Source: CAVXDY01 sp963760715
Lineage (GTDB): Bacteria > Actinomycetota > Thermoleophilia > Miltoncostaeales > Miltoncostaeaceae
NCBI GenBank assembly: GCA_963760715.1
Contig: CAVXDY010000007.1
Span: forward strand, 892,565-956,564
DNA: 64,000 nucleotides
Direction: 5' to 3'
Below are positions 8,408-15,937 of the stretch, one piece after another. Numbering within the stretch: the first letter of the stretch is position 1; the number at the start of each line of letters is the position of its first letter. Position numbers and translations under genes: made by a program. Below the pieces are notes generated by a model. It saw only the letters and a list, made by a program, of their open reading frames with translations. It searched no databases and was not told the DNA's origin.

Positions 8408-8670
8408 CCGACCGCCCCTACGAGATCCGCCTCCTCCCGGCTGCTGCTCGCGAGTATCGAAAGCTTCAGGGGCCGATCAGGGAACGAATCCGTACGGCGA
8501 TCGACGCCCTCGCGATGGACCCACGCCCACCAGGCGCGACGAAGCTCGCCGGTCGAGACAACCTCCGCGTGCGCGTCGGTGATCACCGGATCGTCTATGC
8601 CATCGACGACCCCGAGGCGCTGGTGATCGTCGCTCGAGTGGCTCACCGTCGAGAGGTGTACCGGCGGTAG
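8386..8670 (+). CDS. RelE/ParE-superfamily toxin
   Basis: About 94 residues with the compact RelE/ParE fold: YEIRLLPAAAREYRKL (helix 1), IRERIRTAIDALAMDPRPPGATKLAG (helix 2 and the GxxKL turn), then NLRVRVGDHRIVYAIDDPEALVIVARVAHRREVY. The C-terminal R-x-V-G-D-H-R-I-V-Y and VAHRREVY match ribosome-dependent RelE mRNA interferases, so cleavage of mRNA in the ribosomal A site is the likeliest activity. GTG 8386 is the only plausible start and lies inside the antitoxin gene. It ends six nt before the convergent SDR gene. Confidence 0.85.
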   Translation: MGRGAGVADRPYEIRLLPAAAREYRKLQGPIRERIRTAIDALAMDPRPPGATKLAGRDNLRVRVGDHRIVYAIDDPEALVIVARVAHRREVYRR

Positions 8671-8676
8671 GTCGCC

Positions 8677-9474
8677 TCAGATCGTCTTCAGCAGGCCGCC
8701 GTCGGTGACGTAGGTCGATCCGGTCACGTTGCCCAGGCGCTCGGAGGCGAGCATCACGACCAGTGTGGCCACCTCCTCGGGCTCCGTGAAGAAGTTGTCG
8801 AGGGCGAGGCCGCCCCACCCGGCGGCGGCGATCTTCATCGCGCCGTCGCGGTCGGTGCCCGCGGCCTCGGCGATCTGGTCGGCCACTCCGCCGGGGCCCA
8901 CCCAGAAGGGCGTGCGCACCGGGCCCGGAGCGACGGCGTTGACACGGATGCCCTTCGGGCCGAACTCCATCGAGAGGACCTTGGACAGGCTGGCGACGGC
9001 CGCCTTGGCGACGCAGTAGTCGACGACCGAGGGGTCCGGCTGGAAGGAGTTGACCGAGGCGAGGTTGACGATCGCGCCCGATCCGCGGGCGACGAGGGCC
9101 GGCAGGGCGGCGCGGCAGGCCCTCACGGCGCTGAAGAGGTTGAGGTCGAACGTCCGCTGCCACTCCTCGTCGGAGACCGCGAGGAAGCCGGACCGCACCG
9201 CTCCGGCGCCGAGGTTGTTGACGAGCACGTCGAGGCCGCCGAACGTCTCCACGGCGTGGTCGATGAGCGCCGCGGGGCCCTCCGGGGTGATCAGGTCGAC
9301 GGCCATCGGGGCGACCGCCGCCTCGGCGCTCAGGGCGTCGAGCTCGGGGCTCGACCTCCGCGCGGCGGCCACCACCTTGGCCCCCTCGTGCGCGAATGCC
9401 CGGGCCACCGCCAGGCCGATCCCCTGGCTCGCGCCGGTGACCACCACCACCTTGTCCCGGAGATCGAGATCCAC
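8677..9474 (-). CDS. SDR family oxidoreductase
   Basis: 265 residues, classical short-chain dehydrogenase. The Rossmann motif VVVTGASQGIGLAVA is followed by NNLGAG, the catalytic Ser in VNLASVNSF, and the YCVAKAA Tyr/Lys pair. VNAVAPGPVRTPF follows and the C-terminus ends YVTDGGLLKTI. These residues indicate an active NAD(P)-dependent oxidoreductase; its substrate cannot be read from the sequence. GTG 9474 was chosen because GGGAGG lies seven nt upstream. It converges on the toxin gene and is divergent from the coiled-coil gene at 9593. Confidence 0.9.
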   Translation of the reverse strand: MDLDLRDKVVVVTGASQGIGLAVARAFAHEGAKVVAAARRSSPELDALSAEAAVAPMAVDLITPEGPAALIDHAVETFGGLDVLVNNLGAGAVRSGFLAVSDEEWQRTFDLNLFSAVRACRAALPALVARGSGAIVNLASVNSFQPDPSVVDYCVAKAAVASLSKVLSMEFGPKGIRVNAVAPGPVRTPFWVGPGGVADQIAEAAGTDRDGAMKIAAAGWGGLALDNFFTEPEEVATLVVMLASERLGNVTGSTYVTDGGLLKTI

Positions 9475-9592
9475 TTCGCCGCCTCCCGAATCTGTGGCCG
9501 CCCGCGTTGGCGGCCGGATGTGGGGAGCGAGCCTAGTGGCCCGCGGAAAGGGGTGGCCCGCAGGCCGGTGCATGCGCCATTCTGAGGTCGGG

Positions 9593-10465
9593 ATGGATGA
9601 TCTCGACCAGCGGATCGATGCCCTCTACGCGGGGAGCCCGTCCGACTTCACGGCCGGCCGCGACGCCCTGGCCAAGGATCTCCGCGCGGCGGGCGAGCGG
9701 GACGAGGCGGACCGCGTGCGGGGGCTCCGCCGCCCGACCAAGATCGCGGCGGAGCTCAACCGGCTGGCACGCGAGGAGCCCGGGGGGATGGCCGCCGCGA
9801 TCGAGGCCGAGGGGGCGCTCGAGGCCGCTCAGCGCGGGGTGCTCGAGGGCACCGGGAGCGCCGACGAGCTGCGCGACGCCGAGCGGCGGGAGGCGGAGGC
9901 CGTCGCGGCGCTCAGCGCCGATCCCGCCATCCGCGCCGCGCTGCGGCTTGCGGCCCGCTCGGCGGACGCGCGCGACGACCTCCGGCGAGGGCGCATATCT
10001 CAGGATCCGGAGGCCGACCCCGCTGCGGGCCTGTTCGGGATGGGCCCGGTGGCGGTTCCGCCCCGGCCCGCGGTGCCCCCTCCCGTGGGGCCCCCGGAGG
10101 CCGCGCCTCCGCCGGCCGAGGGAGACGAGCTGGCCGCCGCCCGGGCCCGGCGCGCGCGCGCGTCGGCCCGTCAGGCGGCCGAGACGGCGGCCCGCGCCGC
10201 GGCGCGGGCGGAGCGCGCGGCCCAGGAGGAGCTCAACCGGGCGCGCCGGCGCGCGACCCAGGCCGGCACCGAGGCGCGGCGCGCGGGCGAGGCGGCCGAC
10301 CGGCTCGCGCGTGAGCTGGACGAGGCCCGTGCGCTGCGGTCGGCCCGGGAGGACGAGGCCCGGACGGCGGAGGCCGCGCACGCCGCGGCCGAGGCCGCCG
10401 CCGAGGAGGCGGCGGCGCAGCGGGAGGCCGCCGACCGGGCCGCGGCCCAGGTCGACGATGGCTAG
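9593..10465 (+). CDS. Actinobacterial coiled-coil hypothetical protein
   Basis: 290 residues. The N-terminal helical domain (LDQRIDALYAGSPSDFTAG, RDALAKDLRAAGERDEADRV, LRRPTKIAAELNRLAREEPG) resembles a family of uncharacterised actinobacterial proteins with the pattern FTAARDALAKxLRAxGDR..LRRPT. A Pro-rich hinge at about residues 150-180 is followed by roughly 110 residues of Ala/Arg/Glu coiled coil. No catalytic motif or membrane segment is visible. The ATG at 9593 has GAGGT upstream. It is probably a structural or nucleoid-associated protein, but that is conjecture. The next SDR gene follows after 34 nt and is likely cotranscribed. Confidence 0.7.
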   Translation: MDDLDQRIDALYAGSPSDFTAGRDALAKDLRAAGERDEADRVRGLRRPTKIAAELNRLAREEPGGMAAAIEAEGALEAAQRGVLEGTGSADELRDAERREAEAVAALSADPAIRAALRLAARSADARDDLRRGRISQDPEADPAAGLFGMGPVAVPPRPAVPPPVGPPEAAPPPAEGDELAAARARRARASARQAAETAARAAARAERAAQEELNRARRRATQAGTEARRAGEAADRLARELDEARALRSAREDEARTAEAAHAAAEAAAEEAAAQREAADRAAAQVDDG

Positions 10466-10499
10466 CCTCCCCCCACGAGCGCGGTGGGGAGGAGCGGAC

Positions 10500-11198
10500 A
10501 TGAGCCGTGGGTCGGGCGCGACGATCGTGACCGGGGGGACCGGAGGCCTCGGCGTCGGGGTCGTGCGGGCGCTGATCGACGCGGGGCACGATGTGGTGGT
10601 CACGTGGATCGTGGAGAGGGAGCTCGAGCACTTCCCCGCCGAGCTGCGCGAGCGCTGCCGGCTGGAGCGCGTGGACGTCCTGTCGGGGGACGAGCTGGGG
10701 CAGTTGATCGACCGGTGCCGGCCGGACGGGATCTGGGCGCTCGTCCACCTGGTCGGGGGTTACCTGGATGGAGCGCCGATCGCCGACATGGACATGGGCG
10801 ACTGGGACCTCCAGCTCCAGCTCAACCTGCGCTCCGCGGCGCTGGCGCTGAGGGCGGCCCTGCCCTCGATGGTCGAGCGCGGGCAGGGGCGGGCCGTCGC
10901 CGTCTCGAGCCGGGCCGCGCGCATGCCCTTCGCGGGCGCCGCCGCGTACGCGGCATCGAAGGCCGGGGTGATCGCCCTCGTGGAGGCCGCCTCCGCGGAG
11001 GTCAAGAACGCCGGCGTGTGCGTGAACTGCGTGCTGCCGAGCGTCATCGACACCCCCGGCAACCGGGCGGCGCAGCCGGACGCCGACCCGGCGCAATGGG
11101 TCCGGCCCGAGGAGATCGGCGCCGTGATCGCGTTCCTGTGCTCGAGCGAGGCGAGCGGCGTGACGGGGGCGTCGATCCCGGTGTACGGCCGGGCGTAG
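10500..11198 (+). CDS. SDR family oxidoreductase
   Basis: 232 residues. The nucleotide site ATIVTGGTGGLGVGVVRAL is complete. The middle has LVHLVGGY in place of the usual NNAG. The catalytic segment is VAVSSRAARMPFAGAAAYAASKAGV with Ser, Tyr and Lys in order, then CVNCVLPSVIDTPGNRA. The ending GASIPVYGRA is typical. ATG 10500 has GGGAGGAG upstream. The substrate is unknown. It follows the coiled-coil gene and precedes an NTF2-like gene on the same strand. Confidence 0.88.
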   Translation: MSRGSGATIVTGGTGGLGVGVVRALIDAGHDVVVTWIVERELEHFPAELRERCRLERVDVLSGDELGQLIDRCRPDGIWALVHLVGGYLDGAPIADMDMGDWDLQLQLNLRSAALALRAALPSMVERGQGRAVAVSSRAARMPFAGAAAYAASKAGVIALVEAASAEVKNAGVCVNCVLPSVIDTPGNRAAQPDADPAQWVRPEEIGAVIAFLCSSEASGVTGASIPVYGRA

Positions 11199-11278
11199 CC
11201 TCGCCGGGCGATGGCGCCGCCCCCGATGGGGGGCTTAGGCTCGCGGGCAGAGGCAACGTCTTCGGGAGGCCCTCCGCC

Positions 11279-11674
11279 ATGTCGAAAAACGCTGAGCTGG
11301 TTCGCGGTTTCTACGACGCCATGGCCCGTGGCGACTACTCGGCCATGAAGATCTTCGCTCCGGACGTGGAGTTCGCGATGCCCGAGATCCTTCCGCACGG
11401 GGGCACCATCCGGGGCGTCGAGGCCCTGGGCGCGTACTTCGGGGAGGTCCAGGGCCGCTGGGACGACTTCCGGGCCGACCTCGACGACCTGGTCGACGGG
11501 GACTCCCGGATCGTGGCGCTCGGGCGGTTCTGCGGCCGTCCGAAAGCGAGCGGACTCGAGGTCGAGATCCCCTTCGCGCTGGTGTGGACGCTCCGGGACG
11601 GCGCGGCGGTGCGCGTCGACGAGTACACCGACACCGCCCTGCTCCTCGAGGCCCTCTCGGCTCCCCCCTCCTGA
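11279..11674 (+). CDS. SnoaL/NTF2-like protein
   Basis: 131 residues, a cone-shaped alpha+beta NTF2/SnoaL fold: NAELVRGFYDAMARGDYSAM, FAPDVEFAMPEILPHGGTIRGVEALGAYF, then strands RIVALGRFCGRP, EVEIPFALVWTLRDGAAVRVDEYTDTALLLEAL. This is a typical length. Family members include isomerases, cyclases and hydrolases or simple ligand binders; the exact role is not readable. ATG 11279 has GGGAGG nine nt upstream. It lies between an SDR and an ornithine-cyclodeaminase-like gene, all on one strand. Confidence 0.8.
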   Translation: MSKNAELVRGFYDAMARGDYSAMKIFAPDVEFAMPEILPHGGTIRGVEALGAYFGEVQGRWDDFRADLDDLVDGDSRIVALGRFCGRPKASGLEVEIPFALVWTLRDGAAVRVDEYTDTALLLEALSAPPS

Positions 11675-11711
11675 GCATCGACGCGGGGAGAGGCCCGGGG
11701 TCAGGTCGCCG

Positions 11712-12698
11712 ATGCTGGTGCTGACCCGCGCCGAGGTCGAGGACCTTCTCGATCTCGACCGGCTGATCGAGGCGCTCGCCGTCGCGATGGAGGATCTCAG
11801 CGCCGGGCGCGCATCGATGCCGAGCCGCATGGCCGCGGTGGTGGAGGATCAGGACGCCTTCCTCGCGTCCATGGTCTCCTACAGCCCCGCCGGGCGCGCC
11901 CTCGCGGCCAAGCTGGTGTCGGTCTTCCCGAACAACGCCGGCGGCCCGCTCCCCACTCATCAGGCGGTGATCTGCGCGTTCGATCCCACGAGCGGTGAGC
12001 CGGTGGCGCTCATGGACGGCACCCACATCACCGCGATGCGCACCGCCGCCGGCTCCGCCCTGGCCACCCGTCTTCTGGCACGGGAGGACGCCGCCAGGAT
12101 AGCGGTGCTCGGAACGGGCGTGCAGGCCCGCGCCCACGCGCACCTGATCCCGCGCGTGCGCCGCCTGAGCGAGGTTCGCGTGGCGGGCCGTGATCCGGCG
12201 GCGGCACGGGCGGTGGCACAGGAACTGTCGAGGGAGCTCGAGATGCCGGTCGTCGCGGTGGACACCTACGCCGAGGCCCTGCGCGACGCGGACATCGTCT
12301 GTGCCACCACGCACTCCGTCGAGCCGGTGGTCCGGCGCGAATGGCTCACGCGCGGTGTCCACGTGAACTCGGTCGGCTACAACCCCGCGGGCCGCGAGGT
12401 GGACGACACGACCGTGGCCGACGCCCTCGTGGTCGTGGAGTCCCGTGCGGCGGCGCTCGCGCCGTTCCCCTCCGGTGCGAACGACCTGACCCAGCCGCTC
12501 GCCGCGGGGGTGATCGACGCGGACCACGTGCACGCCGAGGTCGGGGAGCTCGTCGCCGGGACCCGCGACGGGCGGCGGTCAGCCGATCAGATCACCCTCT
12601 ACAAGTCGGTGGGCGTCGCGGTCCAGGACGCGGCCGCCGCGGCCCTGGTGCTCGCGGCGGCCGCGGAACGCGGAGTCGGCCGGGCGATCCGGCTCTAG
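11712..12698 (+). CDS. Ornithine cyclodeaminase / mu-crystallin family protein
   Basis: 328 residues, the normal family length. The N-terminal half has SMPSRM and AAKLVSVFPNNAGG..LPTHQAVICAFDP..GEPVALMDGTHITAMRTAAGSALATRLLA, the substrate and dimer region with the conserved M-D-G-x-x-I-T-x-x-R-T-A-A. The Rossmann domain follows with IAVLGTGVQARAHAHLI and ADIVCATTHS. The family includes ornithine cyclodeaminase, alanine dehydrogenase and ketimine reductases using NAD(P); the substrate cannot be assigned. Its last four bases overlap the convergent GNAT gene. Confidence 0.88.
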   Translation: MLVLTRAEVEDLLDLDRLIEALAVAMEDLSAGRASMPSRMAAVVEDQDAFLASMVSYSPAGRALAAKLVSVFPNNAGGPLPTHQAVICAFDPTSGEPVALMDGTHITAMRTAAGSALATRLLAREDAARIAVLGTGVQARAHAHLIPRVRRLSEVRVAGRDPAAARAVAQELSRELEMPVVAVDTYAEALRDADIVCATTHSVEPVVRREWLTRGVHVNSVGYNPAGREVDDTTVADALVVVESRAAALAPFPSGANDLTQPLAAGVIDADHVHAEVGELVAGTRDGRRSADQITLYKSVGVAVQDAAAAALVLAAAAERGVGRAIRL

Positions 12699-13495
12699 GG
12701 AGCCCGGGCCATCGTGCCCACCACGCCGTCGCGGACCAGCCGCACGCCCCCGATGCGTTCGAAGCCCAGGCGCTCGAGGATCGGGGTGGACATCGGGCCC
12801 GCGGCGGTCGTGAGCCGCGGCGCGTTCCGGGCGACGGCGTCCTCCCATCGCGCGTGCACGAGGGCGGTGTAGACGCCCCGGCCCCGTGCGTGGGCGAGCG
12901 TCGAGGCGCCCAGCAGGACGCCGGCCCACGCGCTGAAGACGACGCGGGCGAAGCCCGCCGGCTCACCCTCGACGAGCGCCAGGTAGTGCTCCATGAGGGG
13001 GTCACCGGTGAGCGCCTCCCAGTGCTCGGACGCCCACGCGCGCCTCCGCTGCCGGGCGTCGGCATCGAGCCCCCACACCTCCCAATCGACCTCGAGGGCG
13101 CTCAGGAAGACGTCCAGGTCGGTGGCGCGCCGCACCTCCACCTCCACCTCCGCCGCCCGGCCGCGGGGCCGTGACGTGGTGGCGACCGTCGTCAGGGCGG
13201 GGGCGTCCGGATCGGGCGTCAGGCCGAGCCCCGTCAGGTGCTCGGCCAGGCCGTCCGGGGTCGAGAGCTCTCCGGTCCACCACACCATCCGCTCGAGCCC
13301 GCGCTCGCGCGCGAGCTGGCGGGTCTCCTCCAGCGCCCGGGCGACTCCCTCGCGGTCGAGGCGGATGCGCTCCACCGTCCCGGACCGGCCCCGCACGACC
13401 ACCCGGTAGCCGTCGCCGTCGACGACCTCCGTCTCCGGGCCGGGCGGGGTCCACACACCCGGTTCCTCCGCCAGCTCCAGCAGCCGCGTCCTCAC
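12695..13495 (-). CDS. GNAT family N-acetyltransferase
   Basis: 266 residues. The N-terminal part (about 1-110) is a divergent GNAT-like half. The C-terminal half has the acetyl-CoA signature region in AWAGVLLGASTLAHARGRGVYTALVHARWEDAVARN (A..R-G-R-G-V-Y equals motif A), followed by a strand and STPILERLGFERIGGVRL. Duplicated GNATs of this type are common in actinobacteria; the substrate is unknown. GTG 13495 was taken as the start. It is convergent with the cyclodeaminase-like gene with a 4-nt overlap. Confidence 0.8.
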   Translation of the reverse strand: MRTRLLELAEEPGVWTPPGPETEVVDGDGYRVVVRGRSGTVERIRLDREGVARALEETRQLARERGLERMVWWTGELSTPDGLAEHLTGLGLTPDPDAPALTTVATTSRPRGRAAEVEVEVRRATDLDVFLSALEVDWEVWGLDADARQRRRAWASEHWEALTGDPLMEHYLALVEGEPAGFARVVFSAWAGVLLGASTLAHARGRGVYTALVHARWEDAVARNAPRLTTAAGPMSTPILERLGFERIGGVRLVRDGVVGTMARAP

Positions 13496-13507
13496 CCGAC
13501 CATTTTC

Positions 13508-13837
13508 TCAGAGCCGGCGGCCCTCCGAGGCCCTCCGCGCGGCGACACGGGTCCGGGTGGTGGTCGTGGCCGTGAAGGCCACGTAGTCGGCGCGGACGGA
13601 GTGGCCGCGGTGCAGGGTGCGGAGGATGCAGTGCAGGGAGCGCGCTCGGCGGGTGCAGGCGAAGGCGCCGTACCCGCGGAGGGGACGCGGCGCCGCCGGG
13701 GCCCCGGTGCGGGTCGCCGTGACCGCTCCCACGGCCGATCCGTCCGCGTTCAACCGCAGGCTCGAGACCGTGGGGTGGTCTCCGGTCGCGCCCGGCATGA
13801 GCGCCAGCAGCAGCGCCACGATCGCGCCGGCGCTCAC
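13508..13837 (-). CDS. Small secreted protein, second gene of a pair
   Basis: 109 residues with an N-terminal hydrophobic segment (MSAGAIVALLLALMPGATG) that fits a short signal peptide. The remainder is basic and beta-rich, with two cysteines (FACTRR and LHCILR). It begins inside the stop of the upstream small secreted gene through an ATGA overlap, so the two are translationally coupled. I do not recognise the family. An exported cationic protein with one disulfide is plausible. Confidence 0.5.
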   Translation of the reverse strand: MSAGAIVALLLALMPGATGDHPTVSSLRLNADGSAVGAVTATRTGAPAAPRPLRGYGAFACTRRARSLHCILRTLHRGHSVRADYVAFTATTTTRTRVAARRASEGRRL

Positions 13838-13974
13838 CCCGCCACCTCGGGATCCTGGTACCAGGCCGCCGGCCGGTCGTGCGAGCCGTGGGAGCCGGCG
13901 GCCGCCGCCGCGGCGGCGCCGGCGGCCAGGGTCGCGAGGGCGAGCGTGAGGGCGGTGCGGGAGAGGCTGGTCAT
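13834..13974 (-). CDS. Very small secreted protein, first gene of a pair
   Basis: 46 residues from ATG 13974, with GGAAGG nine nt upstream. Residues 1-26 are a signal peptide (TALTLALATLAAGAAAAAAAG); the mature part is only about 20 residues with two HG/HD groups and WYQDPEVAG. The stop overlaps the start of the following secreted gene by four nt. Too short for family assignment. Confidence 0.45.
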   Translation of the reverse strand: MTSLSRTALTLALATLAAGAAAAAAAGSHGSHDRPAAWYQDPEVAG

Positions 13975-14106
13975 CGGAGCGATCCTTCCGAGTGGCACGG
14001 TGCTCGGTCTGGGCACGGCCGACTCTGCCCCCGCCCTCTCACGGGGGACACACGGGTCACTCACCGGTTTCGTCGCTCTACCTGCGGGACGCGCCGTCCC
14101 GGCCGC

Positions 14107-15144
14107 TCAGCCCGCCTGGCGCAGGGCGGCGCGGGCCTCCTCCGCGAGGCCCGCCACGATGTCGCCCGCCGGGGCGGCCCGGGCCAGCCGGTGCGCCTGG
14201 CCCGCCCAGAGGTTGAAGCCGCCGGGGTCCCCCGCCGCGCGCGCCGCCGCGCGCAGGGGCGACGTGGCGTGGTGGATCTCCGGGTAGGCGGCGACGGCAT
14301 CCGGCGTCTGCTCCACGAGGAAGCGGTTGCGCAGGCCGCGGGCGCTCCGGCCCGTGAAGGCCCGCGTGAGCGCGGTGGGGGTGTCGCCGGCGAGCGCCGC
14401 CCGGTGCGCGGGATGGGTGCCGGCCTCGGGGGCGAGCATGAACGCGGTGCCGAGCTGGGCCGCCGACGCGCCGGCCACCAGGACGGCGGCGATCGCGGCG
14501 CCGTCGGCGATGCCTCCGGTCGCCACGAGCGGCAGGTCCACCTCGCGGGCGACCAGACGCAGCAGCGTCAGCAGCCCGAAGCCCTCGGCGTCGTCGCGGT
14601 CGGTCCAGCCGCCACGGTGGCCGCCGGCCTCCACGCCCTGCACCACCAGCGCATCGGCGCCGGCGTCGCGGGCGCGGGAGGCCTCGGACGGGTCGGTCAC
14701 CGTCACCCACACCTCCGAGCCGCCGCCGCGCAGGGTCGCGACGACGTCCGGCGCCGGGCAGCCGAAGGTGAACGACACCACGGGGACCCGCTCCTCGCGC
14801 ACCACCGCGAGCTTGCCCTCCCAGTCGTCGTCGTCGTTCCGTGGCATGCCGACCTCGACCCCGTACCGGCGGGCCTCGGCCTCCAGCCGCTCGAGGTACG
14901 CGCCGAGCGCCTCGTCGTCGACCTCGGCCACCGTGGGCACGAAGACGTTGAGGCCAAAGGGCGCGTCGGTCAGCTCGCGCAGGTCGCGGATCATCGCCCG
15001 GGTGTCGTCGGCGGTGCGGTAGCCCGCGGCGAGGAACCCCAGGCCGCCGGCGTCGCTCACGGCCGCGGCCAGCGCCGGCGTGGACGGGCCCCCGCCCAGC
15101 GGGGCGAGCACGATGGGGTGGCGCAGACGGTCGAGGACGGCCAT
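14107..15144 (-). CDS. Nitronate monooxygenase-like FMN enzyme
   Basis: 345 residues, a TIM-barrel of the nitronate monooxygenase/2-nitropropane dioxygenase family. It has the opening HPIVLAPLGGG..ALAAAVSDAGGLGFL, the FMN phosphate segments DALVVQGVEAGGHRGG and LVATGGIADGAAIAAVLVAGASAAQLGTAF, and the catalytic His in EAGGH. It probably oxidises nitronates or related compounds, though some members act as enoyl reductases. ATG 15144 lacks a ribosome site but follows a TAGCCT -10-like hexamer by nine nt. It is divergent from a nitroreductase gene, which fits a shared role in nitro-compound metabolism (inference). Confidence 0.88.
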   Translation of the reverse strand: MAVLDRLRHPIVLAPLGGGPSTPALAAAVSDAGGLGFLAAGYRTADDTRAMIRDLRELTDAPFGLNVFVPTVAEVDDEALGAYLERLEAEARRYGVEVGMPRNDDDDWEGKLAVVREERVPVVSFTFGCPAPDVVATLRGGGSEVWVTVTDPSEASRARDAGADALVVQGVEAGGHRGGWTDRDDAEGFGLLTLLRLVAREVDLPLVATGGIADGAAIAAVLVAGASAAQLGTAFMLAPEAGTHPAHRAALAGDTPTALTRAFTGRSARGLRNRFLVEQTPDAVAAYPEIHHATSPLRAAARAAGDPGGFNLWAGQAHRLARAAPAGDIVAGLAEEARAALRQAG

Positions 15145-15256
15145 TCCGACGCGAGGCTAGCCGTTCGCGCGCGGGGCCGATCACTTGCGTCACGAAAGTG
15201 ACCATCGTAGGGTCCGGCCCGACACGTCGTCACACCGCACCCGGGGAGTTGCCCTG

Positions 15257-15934
15257 ATGGACGCACTGGACGCCATCCGCCATCGACGCAGCGTGCGCCG
15301 GTACACCGATCGCCCGGTGTCCGACGAGGACGTCGCGCGCATCCTGCGCCTCGCCCTCCTCGCGCCCACGGGCCACAACGCCCAGGCCTGGAGCTTCGTG
15401 GTGGTGCGCGACCCCGACCGGCGCGCGAAGCTGGCCGAGCTGGTGCTGGCCGGCGCGGCCGACTACTTCGCGGCCAACCGGCCGATCAAGGACCGCACGC
15501 CCGAGGAGCACGCCGAGTGGGCCGCGGGCTACGCGGAGCAGGCGCTCGGCACCTACCGGCAGGTCCCGGTGTGGATCGCGGCGCTGTCGGTGCCACGGTT
15601 CCACTTCCCCGACGAGCCGATGAAGGAGCGCATCGAGCGCTTCAGCGACGACACCTCCGTGTCGTTCGCGCTCGAGAACCTGTTCGTGGCGGCGCGGGCG
15701 CTCGACCTGGGCACCACGCCCACGATCTTCCACTGGTTCAAGGAGGACGAGTACCGCGAGCTGCTGGAGCTGCCGCCGGAGCTGGGGGTGCACTACCTCA
15801 CCCCGCTCGGCTATCCGGAGGAGTTCCCCGTGGGCCTCCGGCCCGAGGCGGCGAAGGCCCGCCGCCCGTGGCGCACCCTCGTGCACGACGAGACCTGGGG
15901 CAACCCGCGGCAGGCGGAGGCCCCGGCCGCCTGA
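15257..15934 (+). CDS. Nitroreductase family protein
   Basis: 225 residues. The N-terminal RHRRSVRRYTDRPVSDEDVARILRLALLAPTGHNAQAWSFVVVRD carries the FMN-binding R-R-S-x-R and the A-P-T-x-x-N-x-Q-x-W motif. The region FALENLFVAARALDLGTTP is the usual dimer helix, and LTPLGYP lies near the C-terminus. It is expected to be an FMN dimer reducing nitro groups or quinones with NAD(P)H. ATG 15257 has GGGGAG upstream. It is divergent from the nitronate monooxygenase gene and ends three nt before the convergent dinB. Confidence 0.9.
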   Translation: MDALDAIRHRRSVRRYTDRPVSDEDVARILRLALLAPTGHNAQAWSFVVVRDPDRRAKLAELVLAGAADYFAANRPIKDRTPEEHAEWAAGYAEQALGTYRQVPVWIAALSVPRFHFPDEPMKERIERFSDDTSVSFALENLFVAARALDLGTTPTIFHWFKEDEYRELLELPPELGVHYLTPLGYPEEFPVGLRPEAAKARRPWRTLVHDETWGNPRQAEAPAA

Positions 15935-15937
15935 TCC

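Noticed and set aside
10140..10450. Coiled-coil repeat as a possible membrane or phage tape-measure domain
   Set aside because: It has no hydrophobic segment and is only about 110 residues of Ala/Arg/Glu heptads, within a known actinobacterial hypothetical family.
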